NCBI GenBank assembly: GCA_000565255.1
Contig: ASRH01000008.1
Coordinates: 1 to 55,719 of the forward strand
Length of the DNA stretch: 55,719 nt
Source: Candidatus Aramenus sulfurataquae
Lineage (GTDB): Archaea; Thermoproteota; Thermoprotei_A; Sulfolobales; Sulfolobaceae
Reading direction: 5' to 3'
The notes beneath the pieces are model-generated. The model did no database searches and had not been told where the DNA came from. It was given only the letters and a program-made list of their open reading frames with translations. This document shows, in pieces, positions 47,001 to 55,539 of this stretch (its first letter is position 1; every line of letters begins with the position of its first letter). The translations under genes and the position numbers were made by a program.

Positions 47001-47555
47001 TTGCTCGAAATAAGGTTTCACGGCAGGGGAGGTCAAGGGGTAGTCACGGCCTCTAACCTGCTCGCGGAGGCTTGTGGGCTAGATAACTTGTACTCCTCCG
47101 CTTTTCCCATATACGGGGCAGAGAGGAGGGGGGCGGAAATAGAGGCCTACTGCAGAATCTCCGACTCCCCCATAAGGGTCACCTCTCCCGTGGAGGAGCC
47201 AGACTACGTGGTGGTGATAGACCCCTCCTTGCTAAGGATATCCAAGGCGGTCTTCAGGGGGATGAAAACCACGTCCAAGGTTGTGGCAAACTACTCTGGC
47301 GAGCTACAGCTCAAGTGGAGAACCTTTACCATCAACGCTAACAAGATAGCCACGGAGCTGGGGCTGGTGAAGTCGGGCTGGCCCATGGTGAACGTGGTGA
47401 TGCTGGGCGCACTGGTGAGGGTAATGGGGATCCCCAGCCTTGAGGCGCTGAAGAGGGCAATAGAGGAGGAGTTTGAGGGAAGGGTAGCAGAGCTAAACGC
47501 GAAGGCAGTTGAGGTAGCGTACAAGGAGGTGAAGGAGAACTATGTCCTTGCTTGA
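47001..47555 (+). CDS. porG: 2-oxoacid:ferredoxin oxidoreductase, gamma subunit
   Basis: The 184-residue protein opens with LEIRFHGRGGQGVVTASNLL, the gamma-subunit signature, and has AFPIYGAERRGAEIEAYCRI. It contributes to coenzyme A binding and assembly of the pyruvate-type oxidoreductase. The start is TTG with an AGGTGA ribosome-binding sequence seven bases before it. The delta gene overlaps its 3' end by 14 bases. The exact oxoacid (pyruvate, 2-oxoisovalerate or other) is not readable. Confidence 0.9.
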   Translation: MLEIRFHGRGGQGVVTASNLLAEACGLDNLYSSAFPIYGAERRGAEIEAYCRISDSPIRVTSPVEEPDYVVVIDPSLLRISKAVFRGMKTTSKVVANYSGELQLKWRTFTINANKIATELGLVKSGWPMVNVVMLGALVRVMGIPSLEALKRAIEEEFEGRVAELNAKAVEVAYKEVKENYVLA

Positions 47556-47805
47556 GTACCAGTACTTCCCCGTCACGAGGCCGGGAAAGGGGGCAGGAGG
47601 GAAGACGGGACTCTGGAGAGTGTACAGACCCGTTGTGAATTACCAGAAGTGCGTGGGGTGCAGGGCGTGCTTCATGTTCTGCCCTGAGAATACCATCCTT
47701 TTGTGGCAGGACAAGGTGAGGGTGGACTACGACTACTGCAAGGGCTGCGGCGTCTGCGCCAACGTTTGCCCAGTTAAGGCCATAGAGATGGTGAGCGAAC
47801 AATGA
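47542..47805 (+). CDS. porD: 2-oxoacid:ferredoxin oxidoreductase, delta (ferredoxin) subunit
   Basis: The 87-residue protein carries two [4Fe-4S] motifs, CVGCRACFMFCPE and CKGCGVCANVCP, that take electrons from the thiamine site to external ferredoxin. An N-terminal stretch of about 35 residues precedes the clusters, as in archaeal PorD. It overlaps the gamma gene by 14 bases and the alpha gene by 4 (ATGA). Confidence 0.92.
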   Translation: MSLLEYQYFPVTRPGKGAGGKTGLWRVYRPVVNYQKCVGCRACFMFCPENTILLWQDKVRVDYDYCKGCGVCANVCPVKAIEMVSEQ

Positions 47806-49001
47806 TGAGGAAGGTCATATCCGGGAACCAGGCTGTGGCGTTGGCTGTGAAGCTTGCAAACGTGGGAGTAACTGGAATCTATCCAATAACTCCCCAGACC
47901 ACCATTATCGAGGAGCTGGCCGAGATGAGGGCTAGGGGCGAGATAAGCACGGAGATAGTGAGGGTTGAGAGCGAGCACTCCGCCATGGCAGCTACCCTGG
48001 GCGCAGCGTTGGCTGGGATAAGGGCTTTCACGGCCACTGCGTCCCAAGGCCTGCTTTACATGCACGAGATGGTGTGGTGGACTGCTGGCAGTAGAACGCC
48101 CGTGGTAATGGTGGTGGGCACTAGGGCAGTGGGGCCACCGTGGAACATATGGAACGAGCACACGGACTTCACGAGCGAGAGGGACAGCGGTTGGATAATG
48201 GCCTTCGCTAGCAACCCTCAAGAGGCCCTAGACTTGACGCTCCAAGCGTTCAGGATATCGGAGGACGAGAGGGTCTTCCTGCCAATGATGGTTGGCATGG
48301 ACGGATTCATCCTTTCACACACCAAGACCAACGTCCTAGTCCCCGGTGGCGAGGAAGTGGAGGAGTTCCTACCGCCGAGAAGGCAACCCTACGTCGTTGA
48401 CCCAGAGGAGCCCCTTGGAATGGGCAACCTATTTCCTCCAATAGAGTACATGAAGCTTAGAAACTCCATAGACCTAGCGCTTAGGAATTCGGAGGACGCG
48501 ATAAGAGAGATAGGGAGGGACTACGTGAGGAAGGTTAACCCGATGGGCGACTACTCGTCCCTCAACGTCAAGTACAAGCTCGACGACGCAGATTACGCTG
48601 TAGTTCTCATGGGAGCCTGGGCTGGGGACGCCATGGAGGCAATAGACAAGTTAAGGGAGGAGGGGGTGAAGATAGGGATGCTGAGGATAAGGTATTTGAG
48701 GCCGTGGAGCGAGAGGGAGATAAGGAACGCTTTGGACGGGAAGAAGGCTGTCCTAGTCCTTGACAGGAGCACCAGCTTTGGTAGGGGAGGGCCCCTCTAC
48801 GTTGAGGTAAAGTCCACTGTCGCAGACGTTGTGCCCTCGGTCAAGGGAGTAGTAAGCGGTATAGGAGGGGTAGCGGTAAACAAGGTAGACCTCTATAATC
48901 TGTTCAAGAAGTTCGTGAGCGGGATAAGGGAGGACGTAATATGGTACTACCCAGAGGGGGTGGAGAAGGTTGAGCTTAGGACTCCGAGGGATATTGAATA
49001 G
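47802..49001 (+). CDS. porA: 2-oxoacid:ferredoxin oxidoreductase, alpha subunit
   Basis: The 399-residue protein has TGIYPITPQTTIIEELAEM at its N-terminus and RVESEHSAMAATLGAALAG after it, both alpha-subunit landmarks near the thiamine site, and the C-terminal domain (about 260-390) typical of the transketolase-C fold. It decarboxylates oxoacids to acyl-CoA together with beta. It starts at one of two tandem ATGs with a 4-base overlap to delta and overlaps beta by up to 32 bases. Confidence 0.93.
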   Translation: MMRKVISGNQAVALAVKLANVGVTGIYPITPQTTIIEELAEMRARGEISTEIVRVESEHSAMAATLGAALAGIRAFTATASQGLLYMHEMVWWTAGSRTPVVMVVGTRAVGPPWNIWNEHTDFTSERDSGWIMAFASNPQEALDLTLQAFRISEDERVFLPMMVGMDGFILSHTKTNVLVPGGEEVEEFLPPRRQPYVVDPEEPLGMGNLFPPIEYMKLRNSIDLALRNSEDAIREIGRDYVRKVNPMGDYSSLNVKYKLDDADYAVVLMGAWAGDAMEAIDKLREEGVKIGMLRIRYLRPWSEREIRNALDGKKAVLVLDRSTSFGRGGPLYVEVKSTVADVVPSVKGVVSGIGGVAVNKVDLYNLFKKFVSGIREDVIWYYPEGVEKVELRTPRDIE

Positions 49002-49866
49002 TCAAGGTTCCCTGCTCTCTGGGACTTCTGCTTGTCCAGGCTGCCCTGAGAACATGGCCATGAGGATGTTGGGAATGGCACTGGGGAAGGACGTCGTAGT
49101 AGTGGTTGTAGCTGGATGCTCCTCAGTGATCCAAGGGAACGCTCCCTACAACGCGTATAACGTCCCAGTAGTAAACGTGGCGTTCGCCGCGGGGCCGGCG
49201 TTGGCCTCAGGGCTAGCGAGAGCGTACAAGCAGAAGGGGAAGGACGTCACAGTAGTGGTCTGGGCCGGGGACGGCGGAACTGCGGACATAGGCTTTGCTT
49301 CCCTGAGCGGGGCAGCGGAGCGGAACGAGGACTTCATCTACGTGTGCGTAGACAACGAGGCGTACATGAACACTGGAGGACAGAGAAGCGGCTCCACGCC
49401 CTACGGCGCAGTAACTACCACTACCCCGGAGGGCAAAAAGGAAAACAAGAAGAACGTGTACTTCCTCATGATGGCCCACGACGTGCCTTACGTCGCTACT
49501 GCGTCAGTTGGCTACCCCCACGACTTCATAGCTAAGCTGAAAAAGGCGAAGCAAATCAAGGGCTTCAGATACGTGCACGTACTTGCCCCAGACCCCTATG
49601 GTTGGCTGTTCGACCCATCCAAGACGGCCGAGGTGGCCAAGCTAGCTGTGCAAACGTGCTACTGGCCCCTCTTCGAGTACGAGAGAGGGAAGCTCACCAT
49701 AAGCCCAGAGTGCATGCACTGCCTAGACAGGCGCACTAGGAGGCCCATAAGGGACTTCCTCTCCCTCCAGGGAAGGTTTAAGAAGTTAAAGGACGAGGAC
49801 GTGAGGGAACTGGAGGAGTACATAGACAGGACGTGGGAGAAGTTAAAGAAGATGGCTGAGGGATAA
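48970..49866 (+). CDS. porB: 2-oxoacid:ferredoxin oxidoreductase, beta subunit
   Basis: The 298-residue protein has CPGCPE near the N-terminus and the thiamine diphosphate motif starting WAGDGGTADIGFAS and ending CVDNEAYMNTGGQRS. Further cysteines (C22 and C25 counted from the first TTG, then C57) fit the beta-subunit [4Fe-4S] cluster. Two TTG starts are possible: 48970, preceded by a GAGGGGG stretch at good distance, and 48994, which would shorten the overlap with alpha; the first is listed. It is the last gene of the set. Confidence 0.9.
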   Translation: MSLGLRGILNSQGSLLSGTSACPGCPENMAMRMLGMALGKDVVVVVVAGCSSVIQGNAPYNAYNVPVVNVAFAAGPALASGLARAYKQKGKDVTVVVWAGDGGTADIGFASLSGAAERNEDFIYVCVDNEAYMNTGGQRSGSTPYGAVTTTTPEGKKENKKNVYFLMMAHDVPYVATASVGYPHDFIAKLKKAKQIKGFRYVHVLAPDPYGWLFDPSKTAEVAKLAVQTCYWPLFEYERGKLTISPECMHCLDRRTRRPIRDFLSLQGRFKKLKDEDVRELEEYIDRTWEKLKKMAEG

Positions 49867-49899
49867 GGCCTCCACTAAGACCTAAGCCTCCTAGTGACC

Positions 49900-50090
49900 T
49901 CGCTCATTATCTCCTTTTTGTCCTTCGCGTTAGTTAACTCCTTGGTCGCCTCCACCAGCTCCGAGTATTATTACGTTCCTCCCAGTCCTGGCTGTCCTCT
50001 CGGGCACTAGGGCAACTGAAAAGTAGAGCCTAAAGGGGAGAGGCTTTTGGCGCTGCTTACCCTCACCGAGAAGGACAACGTCGTCGATAA
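49900..50090 (-). pseudogene. Decayed minus-strand gene fragment
   Basis: Read on the minus strand, one frame gives LPFRLYFSVALVPERTAR then TGRNVIIL, and another, a base shift later, gives SELVEATKELTNAKDKKEIM then SEVTRRLRS and a stop. Together they look like the C-terminal part of one protein with a frameshift and no start. The product is not recognised; the TGR element raised the idea of a helicase tail but is too weak. The rest of the 334-base gap shows nothing more. Confidence 0.4.
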
Positions 50091-50170
50091 GTTTAGCACT
50101 TAACGTTTAAATCCTTTCTACGCCTCGAGGTCTAATTAAGTTTTATTTGCATTATTCAAATCTTGTACAT

Positions 50171-50180
50171 CTTTTTAAAC
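50171..50180 (+). promoter_or_regulatory. TATA box for the molybdenum hydroxylase operon
   Basis: CTTTTTAAAC is centred about 25 bases before the ATG at 50201, the spacing of a leaderless promoter. Confidence 0.55.
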
Positions 50181-50200
50181 TTACATTCTAATATTTAATC

Positions 50201-52477
50201 ATGGTACACTACTTGGAAGGCCTTAGGGCCGTAAAGGGGGAGGGAGAGTACATCCATGACCTCCCTAGCCCGCCTGGGACCCTCTACATGGCGATTTACA
50301 GGAGCTACGTGCCCCACGGGAGGATAAAGAGGGTGGACGTCTCAGACGTAGTTAGGAAGGGGGGTATAGCTTACACCAACGAGGACTTGCTCAAGTTGGT
50401 GAAGGCACCGTTTCCCTTGGCCCTCCCAGTAAAGGTTGAGTACTACCCAGTGGCGAAGGGCAAGGTCAGGTTTGTGGGCGAACCATTGGCTGTGGTGTTG
50501 GCTGAAGACCCTTACAGAGCGGTGGACCTCCTGGAGTACGTCAACGCGGAAATAGAGGAGCTACCTCCTGTCACCAACGCCCAAGAGGCCCTTAAAGGGA
50601 AGGCACTGGTACACGAGGAGCTGGGGACAAACGTGGTAATGAGGAGGCACATGGAGTTCGGCGACGTGGAGAGGGCTTTCAAGGACTGCGACGTTGTAGT
50701 TAGGAAGGACTTCAAGGTCGCTAAGCACTCAGCCCTCCCCCTTGAGACCTATGGGATCATAACTAGGTTCGGAGAGGAGCTGGACGTGATCGCGAACGTC
50801 CAGGGCCCAATGCTCCAAGCGTACTACGTGGCAAAGGCCCTAGGCCTCCCTGAGAGCAAGGTAAGGATTAGATCGCCGAGGGACATAGGCGGTAGCTTCG
50901 GCGTCAAGTACTCCCTCTACCCATACATTGTGCTTACCGCGGTGGCGTCAAAGCTCTCTGGCAGGCCAGTGAGGTGGACTGAGAGCAGAACAGAGAGCTT
51001 CCTGGCTTCCTCCTCCAACGCAGATAGGGAAGGCTACGTGGAGCTCGGGTCCACTAGGGATGGGAGGATAAGGGCGGTCAAGTACAACTTCCTCGAGGAC
51101 GTGGGGGCTTACCCTAGGCCCCCGGAGCCCGGCGCCCTTTTCAGAGTACAAGGCAACTTGAACGGGGCGTACGACGTGAGGAACATAGAGGCTGAATACA
51201 CAGTGGTGGTCACAAACAAGTCGCCCACTGGACTAAACAGGGGCTACGGCTCCCCTCAATTTTACTTCGCGTTGGAGACCGCAGTGGACGAGCTGGCCAA
51301 GGAGCTAGGACTAGATCCGCTAGAGCTAAGGAAGAGGAACTTGATAACGTCCTTCGACAAGGTGGTTCAAGGCTACCCCTTTTACGAGACTGCCACTGGG
51401 GGCCTCTACCCAAAGCAGGACTACGCAAAGGTCGTACAATTGCTGGAGGAAGAGTACAAGAGGGCTAGGAGGGAAGAGGGAATGGGGGTAGGGGTCTCAA
51501 TCGTAATTGAGCCCTCCGTGACCAACCTGGGCTATGTGGACTTGGCTGTAGAGGGGGAGAAAAGGAGGCACAAGCACTCCCCCTCAGGAGAATACGTGAC
51601 GCTTTCCCTCAACTACGACGGCTCGCTTTCTGTTTTTGTGAACTCCACCAACGAGGGACTTGGCCACGAGACGGTGGTGGCAGAGGTCGTTGCTAGGGAA
51701 TTTCACGTAGATCCCTCCCAGGTCAAAGTTGAGTACAAGGTAGACACTTCACATCCCTGGGCCCTTTCCAGCGGTAGCTACTCCTCTAGGTTTGCCCCTC
51801 TCGTGGTTAGCGGGGTTATAAAGGCCTGCGACGCGCTAAAGGAGAGGCTAGCTGATCTAGCCAAGAGGTACTTGGAGGGGGAGGTGAAGTTCGTCGAGGG
51901 GAAGTTTGTGGACGAGAAGGGAAGGAGCGTGGACTTGAAGACGTTGGCCTCATCATTCCACTGGGACCCATACTCATTCCCTGGGAACTTGACAGTCACG
52001 GTCTTCTACCACTCAGACCTTCTCTACCCAGCAAACGGAGACAAGGTGAACTCCTCCCTTGGCTACTCGATCCAGGGGCACTTGGCAGTCGTTAAGGTCG
52101 ACCCGCTCACCCACGACGTAAAGGTGAAGAGATACGTGGTGATCCACGACGTGGGAAAGGTGTTGAAGGAGGAGCTACTGGACGGGGTTATGTACGGTAG
52201 CGTCATCCAAGGGCTTGCCGAGGCGCTCTACGAGAGACTAGAATACGACCCCAACGGTAATCCCCTCGTGACTACCTTTGACGCTTACGAGACCCCTACC
52301 CTTGCAGAAGTGGTAGGGATGGAGATAACGCTTAAGCACCTAGAGGGAGAGGTTAAGTTCCTCCCATCCGGCGCCCTAGGCGCTGGGGAGGGGCCTATTA
52401 TGGGTGTGCTAGCTACTTTGGCGAACGCGGTATCAGATGCCCTAAAGAGGAGGGTCAACCAAGTGCCCATGAGGTGA
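50201..52477 (+). CDS. Molybdenum hydroxylase large subunit (xanthine dehydrogenase/aldehyde oxidoreductase family)
   Basis: The 758-residue protein has the fold of CoxL/CutA-type subunits: GGSFGVKYSLYPYIVL, an active-site loop NRGYGSPQ at residues 346-353, and the catalytic Glu at E730 in LGAGEGPIMG. True aerobic CO dehydrogenases have a selenosulfurated cysteine loop, AYxCSFR, which is absent, so an aldehyde such as glyceraldehyde or an N-heterocycle is the more likely substrate. Sulfolobus glyceraldehyde oxidoreductase belongs to this family. The cofactor-domain gene follows after four bases. Confidence 0.88.
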   Translation: MVHYLEGLRAVKGEGEYIHDLPSPPGTLYMAIYRSYVPHGRIKRVDVSDVVRKGGIAYTNEDLLKLVKAPFPLALPVKVEYYPVAKGKVRFVGEPLAVVLAEDPYRAVDLLEYVNAEIEELPPVTNAQEALKGKALVHEELGTNVVMRRHMEFGDVERAFKDCDVVVRKDFKVAKHSALPLETYGIITRFGEELDVIANVQGPMLQAYYVAKALGLPESKVRIRSPRDIGGSFGVKYSLYPYIVLTAVASKLSGRPVRWTESRTESFLASSSNADREGYVELGSTRDGRIRAVKYNFLEDVGAYPRPPEPGALFRVQGNLNGAYDVRNIEAEYTVVVTNKSPTGLNRGYGSPQFYFALETAVDELAKELGLDPLELRKRNLITSFDKVVQGYPFYETATGGLYPKQDYAKVVQLLEEEYKRARREEGMGVGVSIVIEPSVTNLGYVDLAVEGEKRRHKHSPSGEYVTLSLNYDGSLSVFVNSTNEGLGHETVVAEVVAREFHVDPSQVKVEYKVDTSHPWALSSGSYSSRFAPLVVSGVIKACDALKERLADLAKRYLEGEVKFVEGKFVDEKGRSVDLKTLASSFHWDPYSFPGNLTVTVFYHSDLLYPANGDKVNSSLGYSIQGHLAVVKVDPLTHDVKVKRYVVIHDVGKVLKEELLDGVMYGSVIQGLAEALYERLEYDPNGNPLVTTFDAYETPTLAEVVGMEITLKHLEGEVKFLPSGALGAGEGPIMGVLATLANAVSDALKRRVNQVPMR

Positions 52478-52481
52478 GGCT

Positions 52482-53882
52482 ATGTTCGCGCTAGGCTTTC
52501 CCAAGGCGTTCCGCTACTCTAGACCGGAGAGCCTAGAGGAGGCGCTAGAGGAGCTCGAGGAGGGGGAAGCGGTACCACTTGCAGGCGGGCAGAGCTTGAT
52601 ACCTATGATGAAACTGAGGGTCTTAGAGGTAAAGGGCCTAGTGGACTTGAACGACTTAGAGGAGTTGAGAGGGGTAAGGGAGGTGGAGGGAGAAGTAAGG
52701 ATAGGGGCGTTGGAGACCCACAACGAAGTGGCGACCAACCAGACCTTAAGGAGGGAGTTCCCGTCCTTGAGCGCCTCAGCGTGGGAAATAGCGGACCTGC
52801 AGGTGAGGAACAGGGGGACGATAGGAGGGTCCATAGCTAACGCCGACCCCTCCTCCAACTACCTCCCCGTCCTCATGACGCTGGACGCAGAAGTGGTGAT
52901 AGTGGGAAAAGGAGAGAGGAGGGAGAGGTTGGAAGAGTTCGTGAGAGGGCCCTACACGACGAGCTTGAGGAGAGGGGAGCTGGTGAAAGAGGTGGTGTTA
53001 AGGAAGGAAAATAGGAGGACCGGCTTCGCCCTAGCCAGGAGGGGCGGTTCATCTTACCCCATTGCTGTCGTAGCGGTGTCCATGTCCTTGGAGGACGGAG
53101 TGGTAACTTCGTCTAAACTGGCAATAGGAGGAATCTCCGAGAGACCAGTGTCCTTCAAGGACTTCCTAGTGGGGAAGGGTTTGGGCGAAGTGAAGGAGGA
53201 GGAGGTGTTGAAGGCCATCGACCCCCTGCTGGAGGAGGTAGGGGTGATTGAGGACGTCCACGGAGGAAAGGAGTACAAACTGAAGGTCGCCAAGAGGCTT
53301 GTGGTGGAGGCAGTAAAGGAGGTAGCACGGCCTCCCCCAGTAAAAGAAATGGAGACTCACTGGAGGAACGGCAGAAGGCTTGGGCCCAGCACGCGCCACG
53401 TGGTCAAGGTCAAGGTGAACGGAACGTGGCTTGAGGGGGAGGTGGAGTCGAGGAAGCTCCTAGTGGACTTCCTCAGGGAAAGGGGGTTCACTGAAGTGAA
53501 GAGGGGCTGCGATGAGGGAAAGTGTGGAGCGTGCACGGTTCTAGTCAACGGGAGGGCCGTGAAGTCTTGTAACGTCTTTGCAGTCCAGGCTGATAATCAA
53601 GAGGTGACGACAATAAGGGGGCTAGTTAAGGGAGAAGGACTTAACTACCTCCAGAGGGCATTCCTTGAGAGTTACGCGATGCAGTGCGGCTTTTGCACCC
53701 ACGGCTTCATGATGGTCACTCACGATTATCTAGATAACGTGGACCCAGAGGCTAAGGACGAGACGCTAGTGCACTGCGTAAAGAACGTATGTAGGTGCAC
53801 TGGCTATGTGCAGATAATCAAGGCTATAAGGACTGCGTCAAGGGAACTGAGGGAAAAGGGTGTCCACTATGGAGTTACTTAG
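52482..53882 (+). CDS. Fusion of FAD-binding and 2Fe-2S subunits of a molybdenum hydroxylase
   Basis: The 466-residue protein fuses two subunits that are usually separate. Residues 1-290 match the medium FAD subunit: PLAGGQSLIPMMKLR and RNRGTIGGSIANADPSS bind FAD. Residues about 310-466 match the small subunit: C343/C348/C351/C363 hold one [2Fe-2S] cluster and C402/C405/C437/C439 the second. Electrons pass from molybdenum through both clusters to FAD. The gene starts four bases after the large-subunit stop and overlaps the convergent transporter by eight bases. No stop or frameshift separates the halves. Confidence 0.9.
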   Translation: MFALGFPKAFRYSRPESLEEALEELEEGEAVPLAGGQSLIPMMKLRVLEVKGLVDLNDLEELRGVREVEGEVRIGALETHNEVATNQTLRREFPSLSASAWEIADLQVRNRGTIGGSIANADPSSNYLPVLMTLDAEVVIVGKGERRERLEEFVRGPYTTSLRRGELVKEVVLRKENRRTGFALARRGGSSYPIAVVAVSMSLEDGVVTSSKLAIGGISERPVSFKDFLVGKGLGEVKEEEVLKAIDPLLEEVGVIEDVHGGKEYKLKVAKRLVVEAVKEVARPPPVKEMETHWRNGRRLGPSTRHVVKVKVNGTWLEGEVESRKLLVDFLRERGFTEVKRGCDEGKCGACTVLVNGRAVKSCNVFAVQADNQEVTTIRGLVKGEGLNYLQRAFLESYAMQCGFCTHGFMMVTHDYLDNVDPEAKDETLVHCVKNVCRCTGYVQIIKAIRTASRELREKGVHYGVT

Positions 53883-55188
53883 CCGTGACTAGGTCCACGT
53901 CCTTCGTCTCCTTCAGGGGTATTACGGACGCTAACGAAAGGATCCCCCATATTCCCAGGAAGGTCGCTACTAGCCACGACTCACCAAGGTAGGCTGAGGG
54001 GTTTCCCAATAGGTATATAAGCAGGATCGGCATTAGCCCTCCCTCTATGGCCGCGGCTAGCTGGAGCCCGTAGCTTGCCCCAGAGTACCTGTACTTCACT
54101 GGGAAGATCTCTGGGTAGAAGGCAGCCATGGAGGAGTAGGGGGCGTAGGCGGCGAAGCCTATGAGGAACTGGGCTAGGAGAACTTCCCCAACGTTCCCGG
54201 AAACGAACATGTAAACGTATGGCACTGAGAGGAGAGCTATTAGGGCGTTGCCCATCACGAGGGACTTTTTCCTGCCCACTTTGTCTGCAAGAACTGCGAA
54301 GATTGGCATGGAGATTATCCCTCCCACTGAGTAGACGTAAATGAGGAGGGACCTCAGCGGCACCTCCGCTCCCATCACAGAGACTTCCAGCGGTAGACCA
54401 AAGGCCTTCTGTACTTGCGGTAGGTAGAGGCTGGGCATCACAGTGGCAGGTACGTAGACGCCGATGAAGACGCCTCCCACAGCTAGGGCCAGCAATATTA
54501 TCTCTTTCCAGTAAGCCTTGAAGACCTCTATGGAAGGTATCCTCGATATCTCTCCCTTTTCCTTTGCGTTCAAGAAGGGAAGGCTCTCTGTCGCTAAATA
54601 CCTCATCAGCGCGCCCAACAGCGCCACAGCCCCGCCCACTAGGAAGCCCACTCTCCACCCCACTGTCGCGAAGTCCGACGAGAAGACCAGGAGCACAGTA
54701 GCGGCACCCATGAAGCCCAGTGGAGACGCTAACTGAATAGCGCTGGTAAAGGTTGCCCTCCTCCTGCTCAAGTGCTCGCTGACCCACGTGGAGACTCCTC
54801 CCCACTCTCCCCCGACTCCGAGCCCCTGCACGAACCTCGCCGTGAATACTAACAGGGGAGCTAGTATGCCCAAGGTTGAGTAGCCCGGCAAAATTCCCAC
54901 TACTATCATAGCAACTCCCACAAGCACTAGGTCGAAGCTTAGGGCGTGCCTCCTACCTAGCTTATCTCCAAGGTGACCAAAAACGGTTGCGCCCAACGGT
55001 CTAGCGAAGAAAGCCACGGCGTAGGACGAGACTGAGGCTAGCAGAGAGACTAAGTATTCCTTTGATGGGAAGAAGATTGAGGGAAACGCTAAGAGAGCAG
55101 CGTAAATGAAGAGATAATAGTCGTACCACTCTATTGCCGTACCTATAACTCCAAGAGCTAAAATACGTTTCATAGAAGGGACAACCAC
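53875..55188 (-). CDS. MFS transporter, metabolite:H+ symporter type
   Basis: The 437-residue protein carries FGHLGDKLGRRHALSFD, the A-motif with the form usual in metabolite:H+ symporters, and GLGVGGEWGGVSTWVSEHLSRR, the second family mark. It is full length with 12 helices. Relatives carry citrate, shikimate, proline/betaine or other organic acids. It is convergent with the molybdenum hydroxylase, so it could feed that enzyme a substrate, which is speculation. Confidence 0.9.
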   Translation of the reverse strand: MVVPSMKRILALGVIGTAIEWYDYYLFIYAALLAFPSIFFPSKEYLVSLLASVSSYAVAFFARPLGATVFGHLGDKLGRRHALSFDLVLVGVAMIVVGILPGYSTLGILAPLLVFTARFVQGLGVGGEWGGVSTWVSEHLSRRRATFTSAIQLASPLGFMGAATVLLVFSSDFATVGWRVGFLVGGAVALLGALMRYLATESLPFLNAKEKGEISRIPSIEVFKAYWKEIILLALAVGGVFIGVYVPATVMPSLYLPQVQKAFGLPLEVSVMGAEVPLRSLLIYVYSVGGIISMPIFAVLADKVGRKKSLVMGNALIALLSVPYVYMFVSGNVGEVLLAQFLIGFAAYAPYSSMAAFYPEIFPVKYRYSGASYGLQLAAAIEGGLMPILLIYLLGNPSAYLGESWLVATFLGIWGILSLASVIPLKETKDVDLVTAK

Positions 55189-55539
55189 GTACGTAATATA
55201 TAAGCTTTCTCTAAGTATAGAGGGTCAAGCAGAGAAAAATGTATCGACTAATTTTTCTGAGTTTAAAATTAACCGAGCCTTGAGGTATTAACCTCAAACT
55301 AGTTAAGACGCTTTTGCAAAGTGTAAGAGTTTCTGCTTAAGGATTTCAGCTTTTCGTTACAAAGTTATGACAGCGTTGTTTACAAGTACGTTTAATGGAA
55401 AAGTTTCTCTTAGTCGCTGTCTTCACTTGCAATTTTATCCGCCATAAGAAAGGCGTACAGCGGCATAGGAAATTAAATTACCAGCTATCAGTAGGAGAAA
55501 GGTGCAATATATAAACTTTTCAGATAATATATTGTTGAG
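55189..55539. other. Gene-free stretch with one dyad
   Basis: These 351 bases hold no gene that I can see. The perfect inverted repeat at 55280-55297 and the TATA box of the next gene (near 55507-55517) are the only notable features. Confidence 0.45.
55280..55297. promoter_or_regulatory. Perfect inverted repeat, operator candidate
   Basis: TTGAGGT faces ACCTCAA with the four-base spacer ATTA. It lies about 92 bases upstream of the transporter start on the minus strand and 243 bases before the PaREP1 gene. It resembles a dimeric regulator site; the target gene is uncertain. Confidence 0.4.

Noticed and set aside
49900-50090. Helicase C-terminus based on a TGR element
   Set aside because: Only three residues match, and no other helicase motif is visible; the fragment is left unassigned.
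50201-53882. Aerobic carbon monoxide dehydrogenase
   Set aside because: The large subunit lacks the AYxCSFR loop needed for the copper-molybdenum site; the loop here is NRGYGSPQ.
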